A stretch of 15,110 nucleotides of DNA from an uncultured Porphyromonadaceae bacterium (GCA_905212215.1 CAJMDR010000016.1:1-15110), one strand, 5' to 3'; positions 6,398 through 14,602 are shown, counted from the stretch's first letter. Notes: generated by a model not told the origin, from the sequence alone. Translations and numbers: made by a program.

Positions 6398-7879
6398 ATG
6401 AAAAGTAACATTTTCTGCCGCCTATGTTTTGGCGCAATCGCAGCGGTAGCCTCCTTAGGAGTTACTGCCTATGCACAGGACTATCAGTTCCTGAAGACAG
6501 CCTCCACTCCTTCGTTTGAAACTGATTTCACTGTAGCGGCCGAAAAAACCGTCAACTCGGTGGTGTGCATACAGAGTTATGAGACTCCACGCCAACAATT
6601 CTATGGCAATCCTTTCGGAGACTTCTTCGACTTCTTTGGTTTCGGAATGCCGCAGCAACCGCAGCAACCCCGTAAGCAGCAAAAACAGCCCAAGCAGGAA
6701 ATGCAGCCTACCGGAACGGGTAGCGGCGTAATAGTTTCTGCCGATGGCTACATCGTGACCAACCATCATGTAATAGATGGTGCCGAGAAACTCGAGGTAC
6801 TTCTCAATGACAACTCTACATATACCGCTACAGTCGTTGGCAGCGACGAGGCAACCGCCCTCGCACTCATCAAAATAGAAGCCACAGATCTGCAACCCAT
6901 AGTGTTCGGTAACTCCGACAATACCAAGATAGGGCAGTGGGTACTTGCCGTAGGCAACCCTTTCGGACTCAACTCCACTGTTACCGCTGGCATTATCAGT
7001 GCCAAAGGCCGTGCCTTGGACGGTGGTCGTCAGCGCTCCGGAAAGATGGGCATCGAAAGCTATCTCCAGACTGACGCGGCAATCAATCCCGGCAACTCGG
7101 GAGGTGCTTTGGTGAACCTTCAGGGTGAACTGATTGGCATCAACGCCGCCATTTATTCCCGAACAGGCTCATACACAGGCTACTCGTTCGCCATACCGAC
7201 ATCTATTGTCAGCAAGGTCATCACAGATATCCGCACCTATGGCAGCGTTCAGCGTGGCATGTTAGGTATTGCCTGCCGTCAGCTTGACGCAGCTTTGGCA
7301 AAAGAACTGGACATTACAGCAACAACCAATGGTGTTGTAGTTGCTGAAGTGGAAGAGGGTAGTACCGGCGCTGACCTGGGTCTACAGAAGAACGATGTGA
7401 TTGTAGGCATCAACAATGCATCCATCCACACTTTCCCCGAATTGCAGGAACGCCTCTCCACCCTTCGTCCCGGTGATGCAGTTACGGTGAAATACTACCA
7501 TAACAATAAGCTTGTCACTCGTTCGGCTACACTCAAAGACTCTCATGGCAAAGCAACTGTGACAGTCCGCAACGAATACGAGGTATTGGGCGCCAAGTTC
7601 GAACCTCTCACAGATGCAGAAAAGAAGAAACTGAATGTAACTTACGGTATAAAGATAACGGAAGTAAAAGCCGGAAGTCTCCTTGCGCAGCAGGGTGTAA
7701 AAAAAGGCGCTGTAATACTCACAGTGAATGAAATGCCTATCCGCAGCGAACAGGACTTCAAGAATGCTTACCGCACAATCCTCAACGATGAGAACTCAGA
7801 ACAGGTAATGTGGATAACCGGTCTGCAGCCGAACTCACAGAAAAAGTTCTACTGCGCTGTTCCTTTGACCAAAGACTGA
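6398..7879 (+). CDS. htrA: HtrA/DegP-family periplasmic protein, two PDZ domains, catalytic Asp replaced by Ala
   Basis: Family members are trimeric or cage-forming serine endoproteases and chaperones that clear misfolded envelope proteins. This 493-residue protein has a signal peptide (1 to about 26, cut after AYA). A long Gln/Pro-rich LA-type loop follows at about 65-105 (FFDFFGFGMPQQPQQ), then a trypsin-like domain to about 280. PDZ1 spans about 287-382 (MLGIACRQL, GADLGLQKNDVIVGIN) and PDZ2 about 397-485 (GIKITEVKAGSLLAQQGVKKG). The catalytic His is His124 in TNHHV and the nucleophile is Ser234 in NPGNSGG, both in canonical context. The third triad residue normally sits in (T/S)DLALIK, 30 residues after the His as in DegP. 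Here residue 154 is Ala, in EATALALIKI (codon GCC at 6857-6859; Asp would be GAC). The protein may therefore be a weak protease, a Ser-His dyad enzyme or mainly a chaperone. All other family features are intact, with no other sign of decay. It is followed by a strong terminator. Confidence 0.93.
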   Translation: MKSNIFCRLCFGAIAAVASLGVTAYAQDYQFLKTASTPSFETDFTVAAEKTVNSVVCIQSYETPRQQFYGNPFGDFFDFFGFGMPQQPQQPRKQQKQPKQEMQPTGTGSGVIVSADGYIVTNHHVIDGAEKLEVLLNDNSTYTATVVGSDEATALALIKIEATDLQPIVFGNSDNTKIGQWVLAVGNPFGLNSTVTAGIISAKGRALDGGRQRSGKMGIESYLQTDAAINPGNSGGALVNLQGELIGINAAIYSRTGSYTGYSFAIPTSIVSKVITDIRTYGSVQRGMLGIACRQLDAALAKELDITATTNGVVVAEVEEGSTGADLGLQKNDVIVGINNASIHTFPELQERLSTLRPGDAVTVKYYHNNKLVTRSATLKDSHGKATVTVRNEYEVLGAKFEPLTDAEKKKLNVTYGIKITEVKAGSLLAQQGVKKGAVILTVNEMPIRSEQDFKNAYRTILNDENSEQVMWITGLQPNSQKKFYCAVPLTKD

Positions 7880-7916
7880 TAGAAGAACGGTTTATTATTA
7901 CCGTTGAATCGATACG

Positions 7917-7955
7917 AAAACCGGACGTAACTTGTAATAGTTATGTCCGGTTTTT
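7917..7955. terminator. Bidirectional terminator between convergent htrA and DUF5606 gene
   Basis: AAAACCGGACGTAAC (7917-7931) pairs with GTTATGTCCGGTTTT (7940-7954) over 15 positions with one wobble, around an 8-nt loop. It is flanked by an A-run on the left and a T-run on the right. It lies 37 bp after the htrA stop and 25 bp after the end of the reverse-strand operon, so it can serve both. Confidence 0.92.
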
Positions 7956-7979
7956 ATGGTTTGAAGCTAAGAAAAGGCT

Positions 7980-8417
7980 TTACTTGGTTTCTTCTGCTTT
8001 TTCCTCTTCTTTCTCTTCTTCCTCATCCTTATTGGCGAACTTTGTGAAGCCTGCACCAAGAAGGAGATTGTACCAGCTGAAGAGTTTGCGTATATCGCTA
8101 TCGTAAACGCGGTTACGGTCGAAGTCGGGAACTATCTCACCAAAGGTCTCTGCCAGTTTTTTCTCTGCCTGCAGCCCTTTCACATCAATGGGCTTACCTT
8201 CGAAATGCGCGTATACACGATCCAGAATCTCGCCTAAGGGAGTGTCTCCGGCATCAGTGTACATGGAAATGTCGCCCAAGGCTACTATCTTGTCGCGGGC
8301 AGAAGCCGGAAAGCGTTTGTGGCTGGTAATGTCTTCCACCAGTATCATGTTCTTCCCCTGCGCCTTTATTTCAAACAGGCCGGGGCGACCTGTTATGGCT
8401 AATATTTTTTTCAACAT
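7980..8417 (-). CDS. DUF5606-family protein with acidic C-terminal tail
   Basis: This 145-residue protein matches the Bacteroidota DUF5606 family. The N-terminal module (about residues 1-55) contains KKILAITGRPGLFEIKAQG, NMILVEDI and KRFPASARDKIVALGDISMYT. A helical second module (about 58-127) includes PDFDRNRVYDSDIRKLFSWY. The last 17 residues are almost only Glu and Lys (DEEEEKEEEKAEE), likely disordered. It has no signal peptide or membrane segment, so it is cytoplasmic. Its biochemical function is unknown. It is the last gene of the nusB-yajC-ybbR-coaE operon: its ATG overlaps the coaE stop in the 7-nt sequence ATGTTGA, which implies translational coupling. A terminator lies just beyond its stop. 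Confidence 0.85.
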   Translation of the reverse strand: MLKKILAITGRPGLFEIKAQGKNMILVEDITSHKRFPASARDKIVALGDISMYTDAGDTPLGEILDRVYAHFEGKPIDVKGLQAEKKLAETFGEIVPDFDRNRVYDSDIRKLFSWYNLLLGAGFTKFANKDEEEEKEEEKAEETK

Positions 8418-9037
8418 TGGTTATATTGTTGGTTGAAGTTTTCAAGTAAACGGTTAACAGTATCAAGGAGAGAAGTATCTTTATCATTACAGAAAGAATT
8501 GATTCTCAAGTCTGAATCATAAAGCCTCTCAGCTTCCCTCTCCTGAGCTTTTATTCTTTCTCTTACAGTTTCCTCATTCAGGGAATTTCGAGCCATCACA
8601 CGCCTTATACGAGCCTCCTGTGGGGCATCGACATACCATACATCATTACAGCAGTCAGAAATTCCCGAAGAGGCAAGTATAGCACTCTCAACAAAAAGAG
8701 GCTGCTGACTTTTCGCATGATTTGCTGCCCATAAAAGCAAGTCATTTTTCACTGCCGGATGCACTATGGAATTGAGTTTTTCAAGCAGTTCAGGCTTACT
8801 GAATACCAATGCTCCTAAAGCAGCACGATCTATGTTGCCAGAAAGCTGGATTATATCGCTGCCAAACACATTTCTCAGAGTATTCTGAAGTCCGGCATCC
8901 GAGTTCATCAGTCTTTTGGCGTCATAATCACAATCATAGACACAGTAACCTTTCAGTCGCAACAATCGGCTGACGATGCTTTTCCCAGCTCCTATGCCTC
9001 CGGTTATGCCAGTTATGTATATTCTGCAGTCCGTCAT
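8411..9037 (-). CDS. coaE: Dephospho-CoA kinase
   Basis: CoaE phosphorylates the 3'-hydroxyl of the ribose of dephospho-CoA using ATP, the last step of coenzyme A synthesis, in the cytoplasm. The 208-residue length is normal for the family. The P-loop GGIGAGKS is at residues 13-20. The Asp-rich substrate motif follows at about 34-40 (YDCDYDA), the conserved HP of IVHPAV at 93-94, and the lid segment with RIRRVMAR and ERIKAQ further on. The start codon overlaps the stop of the YbbR-like gene (ATGA, 9034-9037), and the 3' end overlaps the DUF5606 gene by 7 nt, so the three are probably translated in a coupled way. No residue looks aberrant. Confidence 0.95.
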   Translation of the reverse strand: MTDCRIYITGITGGIGAGKSIVSRLLRLKGYCVYDCDYDAKRLMNSDAGLQNTLRNVFGSDIIQLSGNIDRAALGALVFSKPELLEKLNSIVHPAVKNDLLLWAANHAKSQQPLFVESAILASSGISDCCNDVWYVDAPQEARIRRVMARNSLNEETVRERIKAQEREAERLYDSDLRINSFCNDKDTSLLDTVNRLLENFNQQYNQC

Positions 9038-10011
9038 TTGACAAGGATATATTCAACCGCCGAAGGTGTCACCTTAGCATCCAGCACGAACTTAGGAGTA
9101 TCGACAATCTTTACAGGCAGACGTTTCACACCAGAAGAGGCGACTATGTCATTATAATCCACTTGAAGCACCATACCTTCCCAGACATCGTTGAAACGGC
9201 TCATCGGCACGAATGCGTCTACTGTTACCATAGATGGGAAGAGAGAAATATTTTCTCCTTCGGGTACATTCACAGGCTGTACCTCTACTTTCATTTGCTT
9301 GCTCACCAAGGCCTCCACCGGTACTGTAACAACTATGGATGAAGGAACTATGCGTACTCCGCTGATAGGCTGGAAAGTAGTCTTGAAGTTCGTGGTCTTT
9401 GAAAGATTGCTCTTCCTTATTACTATGGTATGTACTCGCTGCAAAGTGTCAAGCTGTACTTGTGAAGTGGAATACACCTTTACAAACTTGCGGCTGGGAG
9501 TAAGATTGCTCTCCACAATGTATCCCAATGCTGCGCTGAGATTGGATTCTATCTCCACAGGTACCGTTTTGGGAGGGAGTGCTGTATAAGTCAGTTTGAT
9601 AGAATCAACAGAAAGCGATGTCAGCTGCGCTCCTTGTCCGAAGCGAGTCCTGAGTGCCGAATATATGTCCGATGCGGAAAGCTTCAGCACACCGTCTGCC
9701 GCATATTCACTGAAATTAAACTGGACGACAGGATTCCGTGCAAAAGCAGAGCGTATCAACGAAGTTCCTTTATCGCGGACTGTTACATGTACTTTTGCCG
9801 GAGGAAGATTGATGAATGTAAGTGAATCCGGCTTGCCTACAATTCGGACATTGACATCAAGGTTTACCTGTGCGGCATCGTTCATAGCCATAACCACCCA
9901 GAACAATGCTGCTATTATTACAAATAGCAAAAATAGCAAAAGATTGCGGAAACCGGACGAATTGCGCATCCGGCTCCACTCATCTTTTGCTTTGGCAAGC
10001 CTGTTACCCAT
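9034..10011 (-). CDS. YbbR-like membrane-anchored protein
   Basis: This 325-residue protein has one transmembrane helix near the N-terminus (about residues 22-43, LLLFLLFVIIAALFWVVMAM) after a basic cytoplasmic stretch, placing the rest in the periplasm. The remainder is beta-rich with YbbR-type repeats: a segment around VNLDVNVRIVG and PPAKVHVTVRDKG, a second around LPPKTVPVEIESNL, and a third with VVTVPVEALVSKQMKVEVQPVNVPEG. In Bacillota the homologue CdaR binds and regulates the diadenylate cyclase CdaA; in Bacteroidota the role is not established, and no cyclase gene is visible here. Position next to coaE and yajC is typical of the phylum, as I recall it. An in-frame TGA five codons upstream of ATG 10011 supports this start. 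Confidence 0.85.
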   Translation of the reverse strand: MGNRLAKAKDEWSRMRNSSGFRNLLLFLLFVIIAALFWVVMAMNDAAQVNLDVNVRIVGKPDSLTFINLPPAKVHVTVRDKGTSLIRSAFARNPVVQFNFSEYAADGVLKLSASDIYSALRTRFGQGAQLTSLSVDSIKLTYTALPPKTVPVEIESNLSAALGYIVESNLTPSRKFVKVYSTSQVQLDTLQRVHTIVIRKSNLSKTTNFKTTFQPISGVRIVPSSIVVTVPVEALVSKQMKVEVQPVNVPEGENISLFPSMVTVDAFVPMSRFNDVWEGMVLQVDYNDIVASSGVKRLPVKIVDTPKFVLDAKVTPSAVEYILVK

Positions 10012-10062
10012 CAGGGGTGATTGTCAGCCCATCAATTCCATGAGCCGATTTTTGGCTATTGA

Positions 10063-10458
10063 TTATTTCTCATCCACTTCTTCTACAGTGACTTCCTCTA
10101 CCTCTTCTTCTTTCTGATTCTTTTTGGTGGATTTGGAAGCATTCTCCTTAGACTTGGCAGGTACTGCTTCAGGCTCAGGATAGAGCGATGCCTTGTCCAC
10201 TCGGATGTTTACGCCGGGGGCAATCTCAACCAGCATATATGTATCCTTGTCTGCGGTTATGCGTCCGTGGATGCCGCCCGCGGTAACTACTTTGTCACCT
10301 TTGGCCATAGCCTCACGCTGACGTTTGATTTCCTTCTGTTTCTTCTGCTGCGGGCGAATCATGAAGAAATAGAATATCACAATCATCGCCACAATCATGA
10401 AGATTCCGGACATTCCGCCACCCTGACTCTGGGCAAGTATCAAACTAAGTATTTGCAT
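10063..10458 (-). CDS. yajC: Sec translocon accessory subunit YajC
   Basis: YajC is a small inner-membrane protein that joins SecDF in the Sec translocation machinery and helps protein export. In this 131-residue protein a short N-terminus is followed by one membrane helix (about residues 18-34, GIFMIVAMIVIFYFFMI), then the hallmark RPQQKKQKE (35-43) and the cytosolic beta domain with GDKVVTAGGIHGRI (54-67). The core matches the E. coli protein of 110 residues. The extra 30 residues at the end are Lys/Glu-rich (KKNQKEEEVEEVTVEEVDEK) and probably disordered. It sits 39 nt after nusB and 51 nt before the YbbR-like gene in one apparent operon. Confidence 0.93.
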   Translation of the reverse strand: MQILSLILAQSQGGGMSGIFMIVAMIVIFYFFMIRPQQKKQKEIKRQREAMAKGDKVVTAGGIHGRITADKDTYMLVEIAPGVNIRVDKASLYPEPEAVPAKSKENASKSTKKNQKEEEVEEVTVEEVDEK

Positions 10459-10497
10459 AATATGGTGTTTTTATTTTTTATGGTTTATAAACGCTTC

Positions 10498-11934
10498 TTA
10501 CATCATGGTATTCCTTCGGTCAACCCTTTTCAGGTTGACATCCGTCTTCATCAGTTTCCCTTCGCGACGCAGTTTCGCAACTATCACACCGATGAGTCCG
10601 TTAACGAACACACCACTCTTCGAGGTTGAATAAGCCTTCGCCATCTCTATGTACTCGTTAAGAGTCACTTTCAGTGGTATGGAGGGGAAATTCAACATCT
10701 CGGCAATTGCTGTCATTATTATAATGACATCCATATAAGCAAGACGTTCCGAATCCCATGCCTTATTGTCAAGGCATTCCGCTATCATGGCCCGGTATTC
10801 GTCCTTATTGTTTACTACATAAGTAAACAGTTCTTTGCCGAATACTTCGTCCTCATGGTCTTTGTACATGGAGAGAACGGCATTCTGGCCCATACCTTCC
10901 TCAAAACGACGCAGAGTCTTGATGTCGAATTCCAGCATAATGTCAATGTCATCATTCCAGAAAACAGACTTGCTTTCCATTTCCTCAAGAAAAGCCTCGT
11001 TGGTAGTGACAATTTCCATCAGCACTTTCTTCCAGAAGGCATAATCGGCTTTTGCATCAGGCTGTGTATTCTTGTACTCCGCATACGCCTCGCTTACCAT
11101 GACATCGTCAAGAAGAGTTTCTATCAGACGCGGTGATTCAGCGTACCAGTCTATGCCGTTTTTCTCGGCATATTCCTGTATCTCCACATTCTCCTTTATC
11201 CTTTCAATGAGCGGGCTTTCCACCAGCCTCATATCAGGATTGACATCTTCTTCCGTAGGAATTCTCTTTGCTTTACCAGCCTCTATGCGTCGCATCCGCA
11301 GATCGGTTATAGCAACAGGCAAAAGCAAAAGGCGGAAGTAAAGTTCTCTGGATTTATCAAGGCTTTCACGAAGTTGTATTAAAGCTTCGCGTATTCCGCC
11401 GTGTGAGGTCATGAAATTACCGAAAGTAGTTTCCATGAGTTCTTTCATGCGCTCCATGCCACGGGGAGAGTAGTTTTCATAACGCATGACTGTAGCATTG
11501 AACGAACTGTCAGAAAGAATTATATGATCGTACAGTTCTTTCCATACCTTCACGTCGGCAGCCAAAGTGTCAGCGCCATTATCCTTTACATACAGCTTGT
11601 AGATACCCGAAGCTTTAATTTTCTCCGCCAACTCGGGAATCAGCTCCTTGAATTCATATAATTCACCATGGCTGCGCTTAGCCAGAGTAGCTTTAATACG
11701 ATCAGTATTGGCCAACGCAGCTATAAAACGGTTGTCAGCCATTTTATTTCTCTTGCCCACGGTGTGTGCCAATTCCACCATAAGCGCGAGGGTATCGAGA
11801 TATAGTTTGTATGCAAAGCGTTTCTCCTTGGTGGGCTGCGATGGCTGCGGCTCCAGCGAGAAATGCTTCTCGGTGAGCAGATAGGAATAAAGCATCTGTA
11901 TTACCTTTATCCTTATCAGTACACGATTTATCAT
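10498..11934 (-). CDS. nusB: Transcription antitermination factor NusB, long form
   Basis: NusB pairs with NusE (ribosomal protein S10) at boxA RNA to support antitermination on rRNA operons. I place the start at ATG 11934 (MINRVLIRIKVIQMLYSYL, the usual Bacteroidota opening), preceded by an A-rich AAAAAGAAGAACT. The frame also extends 11 codons upstream to a TTG at 11967. The product has 478 residues against 139 in E. coli. The recognisable NusB domain is at the C-terminus, about residues 390-455, with AYMDVIIIMTAIAEMLNFP, LNEYIEMAKAYS and the conserved SGVFVNGLIGVI. The first helix is separated from the next family-like block (RELYFRLLLLPVAITDLRMRR, followed by PTEEDVNPD) by roughly 170 mostly helical residues. 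Bacteroidota NusB proteins are generally long, so this may be normal for the lineage. It is the first gene of its operon and has its own promoter. Confidence 0.88.
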   Translation of the reverse strand: MINRVLIRIKVIQMLYSYLLTEKHFSLEPQPSQPTKEKRFAYKLYLDTLALMVELAHTVGKRNKMADNRFIAALANTDRIKATLAKRSHGELYEFKELIPELAEKIKASGIYKLYVKDNGADTLAADVKVWKELYDHIILSDSSFNATVMRYENYSPRGMERMKELMETTFGNFMTSHGGIREALIQLRESLDKSRELYFRLLLLPVAITDLRMRRIEAGKAKRIPTEEDVNPDMRLVESPLIERIKENVEIQEYAEKNGIDWYAESPRLIETLLDDVMVSEAYAEYKNTQPDAKADYAFWKKVLMEIVTTNEAFLEEMESKSVFWNDDIDIMLEFDIKTLRRFEEGMGQNAVLSMYKDHEDEVFGKELFTYVVNNKDEYRAMIAECLDNKAWDSERLAYMDVIIIMTAIAEMLNFPSIPLKVTLNEYIEMAKAYSTSKSGVFVNGLIGVIVAKLRREGKLMKTDVNLKRVDRRNTMM

Positions 11935-11991
11935 AGTTCTTCTTTTTGCAATCGGATTAGAGAGCAAAGGCTCTTCGTTCTGATTTTAATG

Positions 11992-12023
11992 CAAAGTTAA
12001 CTATTATTCCCAAAGTGTGCAAA
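11992..12023 (-). promoter_or_regulatory. Promoter of the nusB-yajC-ybbR-coaE-DUF5606 operon
   Basis: On the reverse strand, TTTG (12023-12020) and TAACTTTG (11999-11992) match the Bacteroidota -33 and -7 elements with 20 bp between them, the same spacing as for rpoD. Transcription would start near 11988, giving a leader of about 54 nt before ATG 11934. That leader contains a small hairpin, AGAGC-CTTT-GCTCT (11974-11961). Confidence 0.65.
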
Positions 12024-12051
12024 CAGGCATTACAAGCCGGTTTCTGTTCTA

Positions 12052-12807
12052 TTACTGAGGTCTTATGCCTGCTTCCATGCGTTGTACTACAGCTTGATAC
12101 AGCATGACTCCGGCAGCCACGGAAACATTCAGTGAGCCGATACTTCCAAGGATGGGAATGGAAACAAGAGTACTGCATTGTTTTATTACAGGGGTAGAGA
12201 TACCGGTGTCTTCCGCACCCATCACAATGGCTGTCGGATGTGTATAGTCCGGTTCTGTAAACGACTCTGTAGCTTTCTCAGAAGCCCCTATTATCTGAAG
12301 TCCGCTCTCGCTCATGAATTTAAGTGCTTCCGGCAAAGAACGCACACGGCAAACCGGCAAGGTGAGAAGTGCTCCCGCAGAAGTTTTTACTGCATCCGCA
12401 TTTACTGAAACACTCCCTTTATCGGGAATTACAATGGCGGTGACGCCGGCACATTCCGCTGTTCTTGCTATGGCTCCGAAATTACGTGTGTCGGTTATGC
12501 TGTCAAGTACCATTATCAATGGAACTCCACCATCCTCGTAGGTCTGCGAAATTACCTGATCAAGAGGAAAATATGTAACGGCCGACAACAAGGCTATGGC
12601 ACCCTGATGATTACGCATGGTTATTCGGTTGAGCTTTTCAACGGGCACCCATTGCATAGGTAGGTCATGAGCCTTGATAAGAGTGAGCAATTCCTTGGCC
12701 AGATCGCCCTGCAATCCTTTACGAAGAAGAATCTTGTCTATCTCGCGACCTGCTTCAATGGCTTCGATAACAGCGCGAAGACCAAAAATATACTGTGATT
12801 TATCCAT
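12052..12807 (-). CDS. rlmB: TrmH-family 23S rRNA (guanosine-2'-O-)-methyltransferase RlmB
   Basis: RlmB methylates the 2'-hydroxyl of a guanosine in the peptidyl-transferase region of 23S rRNA (G2251 in E. coli) using S-adenosylmethionine. In this 251-residue protein an N-terminal RNA-binding domain (about 1-78; YIFGLRAVIEAIEAGREIDKI, ITMRNHQGAIAL) precedes the SPOUT knot domain. Motif 1 is LDSITDTRNFGAIARTAECAG (101-121) with Asn109 and Arg115. Motif 2 is VMGAEDTGIS (195-204) with Glu199. Motif 3 is SIPILGSIGSLNVSVAAGV (216-234) with Asn227. All catalytic positions are present. It lies 90 nt after recN, and no clear promoter is visible in that gap. TrmH relatives acting on tRNA are possible, but the motif 3 region fits RlmB best. 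Confidence 0.88.
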   Translation of the reverse strand: MDKSQYIFGLRAVIEAIEAGREIDKILLRKGLQGDLAKELLTLIKAHDLPMQWVPVEKLNRITMRNHQGAIALLSAVTYFPLDQVISQTYEDGGVPLIMVLDSITDTRNFGAIARTAECAGVTAIVIPDKGSVSVNADAVKTSAGALLTLPVCRVRSLPEALKFMSESGLQIIGASEKATESFTEPDYTHPTAIVMGAEDTGISTPVIKQCSTLVSIPILGSIGSLNVSVAAGVMLYQAVVQRMEAGIRPQ

Positions 12808-12897
12808 GGTTGTCTGTTCTTAGATAGGTTTACAAATCTCAAGCATGTATTAAAGCAGATGATAAATGCTCCATTACATGTTTAAGAGTTTATGAAT

Positions 12898-14586
12898 TCA
12901 CGGGAACTGGCGCAACAGAGAATCAGCGTTGCTCAATGCAGCTTCGTCCACCTCTGATCCGGAAAGCATTTTTGCTATCTCATACCTTCTCTCTTCGTTA
13001 TCAAGGCAACGAATGCGAGTAAGTGTCTCTTTCTCTGTATCTTCTTTGTATACTTTATAGTTACTGTTACCGCATGCCGCCACCTGAGGCAGATGGGTAA
13101 TAGTAAGCACCTGGATACTGGATGCTATGTCGCGCATCATTTTTCCTGCCAGAGATGCTATCTCGCCGGAGATTCCGGTGTCTATTTCGTCAAAAATCAA
13201 GGTGGGCAACTGCAATTTACCGGCAACTATAGCTTTCATTGCAAGCATAAGACGTGATGCCTCGCCGCCTGAAGCAGTCTGTTCAAGAGGCATAAAGCTC
13301 TGGTTCTTATTGAAGGCACATAAGAACTCTACAAGGTCGGCGCCACGACTGTATAACTTCACAGGAGCGATCCTTGCCTCGAACTTCAGGTTCGGCAGAC
13401 CTAATGATCTTGCTTTCTCCTGTAATTGCTCTGAGAAAATGCGTGCGTTTTCGGTGCGTTGCTGAGTTAATTCTATAGCTGCCTGTTTCAGCTCGACGGC
13501 GCATTGCTTCAACTCAAGCTTTAAGGAGGGAAGCATCACCGCCGGGTCTTCAGTATTATCCAGCTCTTCCTTTAGTTCCTTCAACAATATCGGAAGCCGT
13601 TCCGGATCTTTTTCCTTAAATGTCATCTGTGCCTGATAAAGGGCATCAAGACGTTTCTCCGTTATCATGAGCTGACGGGGGTCATCGTCAATGTCTCCGT
13701 CCATATCTTCCAGTTCGGCATTGATATCCTTCAGCTCTATTAGAAGCGATTCAAGTCGTTGAATAATAGGTTCCTCATCGCTTCCATCATTCTTCGTTTC
13801 CAATGCAGGAATATGCATACGACGTAGGATGGACAGAGATTCCTCTATCTGTGACCGGGCTGACTGACTATAACCATCCAATGCCTGGCGGACGTTGCCC
13901 ATTTGTTCTTTTAACTGATTGGCTCGGCTTTGTAAGTCATATAAAGCTTCAAGTTCTTTCTGCTCTCCCGGTTTAGGAGCCAGTTCCTTGAGCATTGCAT
14001 ATTGCTCCTCAAGCTTACTGCGACGCTCTTCCGTGAGTTCCATATTTTTCTTCAGGGCCTCAAGACGCTTAAAGGTATTGCGATATGCCTCAAATGCCTT
14101 AACATATCTTGTCAAAGGAGCCTTGTCCTCGGCAAGGGAATCTATCATGGAGAGACGTATGCGGGGATTAGCAAGCTGCTGCGTCTGATGCTGAGAATGA
14201 ATATCAAGAAGCATCAGGGTGATTTCCTGCATGCTCTGTAGGTTGGCGGGGGAGTCGTTAATAAATGCTCTTGAACGGCCTGTAGGAGATATTTCCCTGC
14301 GCAGAGTAAGAACACCGTCAACGGGTACATCAAAGTCCTGTAAAGTAAGCCAACGACGCACCCCATCGTTGTCGGAAATATTGAATTCAGCCTCAACCAC
14401 AGCCTTAACGCTCTTGTCACGCAAGGAAGAGGAATCCGCACGGCGTCCGCGAAGCAAGTCTATGGCGCCAAGAATTATAGACTTGCCGGCTCCAGTTTCA
14501 CCGGTAATGATACTCAGCCCTGAGCTGAAATCCACATCAAGGCTGTCAATAAGTGCATAGTTGGAGATATGTAGAGAGGCGAGCAT
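12898..14586 (-). CDS. recN: DNA repair protein RecN
   Basis: RecN is an SMC-like ATPase that acts in double-strand-break repair, tethering DNA ends and promoting RecA-dependent recombination. The 562-residue length is normal. The N-terminal ATPase half begins LHISNYALID and has Walker A GETGAGKS at residues 29-36 (Lys35) and the Q-loop region near SQHQTQQL. A long coiled-coil section spans about 150-390, rich in Leu, Glu and Lys. The C-terminal half has the signature TASGGEASRL (437-446), Walker B LIFDEIDTG with Asp466 and Glu467, and the switch His in ITHLPQVAA. All ATPase residues are intact. The gene starts 16 nt after the DUF4835 gene, so the two are probably co-transcribed. Confidence 0.96.
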   Translation of the reverse strand: MLASLHISNYALIDSLDVDFSSGLSIITGETGAGKSIILGAIDLLRGRRADSSSLRDKSVKAVVEAEFNISDNDGVRRWLTLQDFDVPVDGVLTLRREISPTGRSRAFINDSPANLQSMQEITLMLLDIHSQHQTQQLANPRIRLSMIDSLAEDKAPLTRYVKAFEAYRNTFKRLEALKKNMELTEERRSKLEEQYAMLKELAPKPGEQKELEALYDLQSRANQLKEQMGNVRQALDGYSQSARSQIEESLSILRRMHIPALETKNDGSDEEPIIQRLESLLIELKDINAELEDMDGDIDDDPRQLMITEKRLDALYQAQMTFKEKDPERLPILLKELKEELDNTEDPAVMLPSLKLELKQCAVELKQAAIELTQQRTENARIFSEQLQEKARSLGLPNLKFEARIAPVKLYSRGADLVEFLCAFNKNQSFMPLEQTASGGEASRLMLAMKAIVAGKLQLPTLIFDEIDTGISGEIASLAGKMMRDIASSIQVLTITHLPQVAACGNSNYKVYKEDTEKETLTRIRCLDNEERRYEIAKMLSGSEVDEAALSNADSLLRQFP

Positions 14587-14602
14587 ATTTCAGATTTTTG
14601 GA

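Noticed and set aside
6455..6895. A 146-residue reverse-strand open frame opposite htrA
   Set aside because: It is antisense to the strongly conserved protease domain and its translation resembles no protein family.
11935..11967. TTG at 11967 as the nusB start, adding 11 residues
   Set aside because: ATG 11934 gives the conserved MINRVLIRIK opening and has an A-rich upstream stretch, while TTG starts are rarer and the added residues (LSNPIAKRRT) do not resemble the family.
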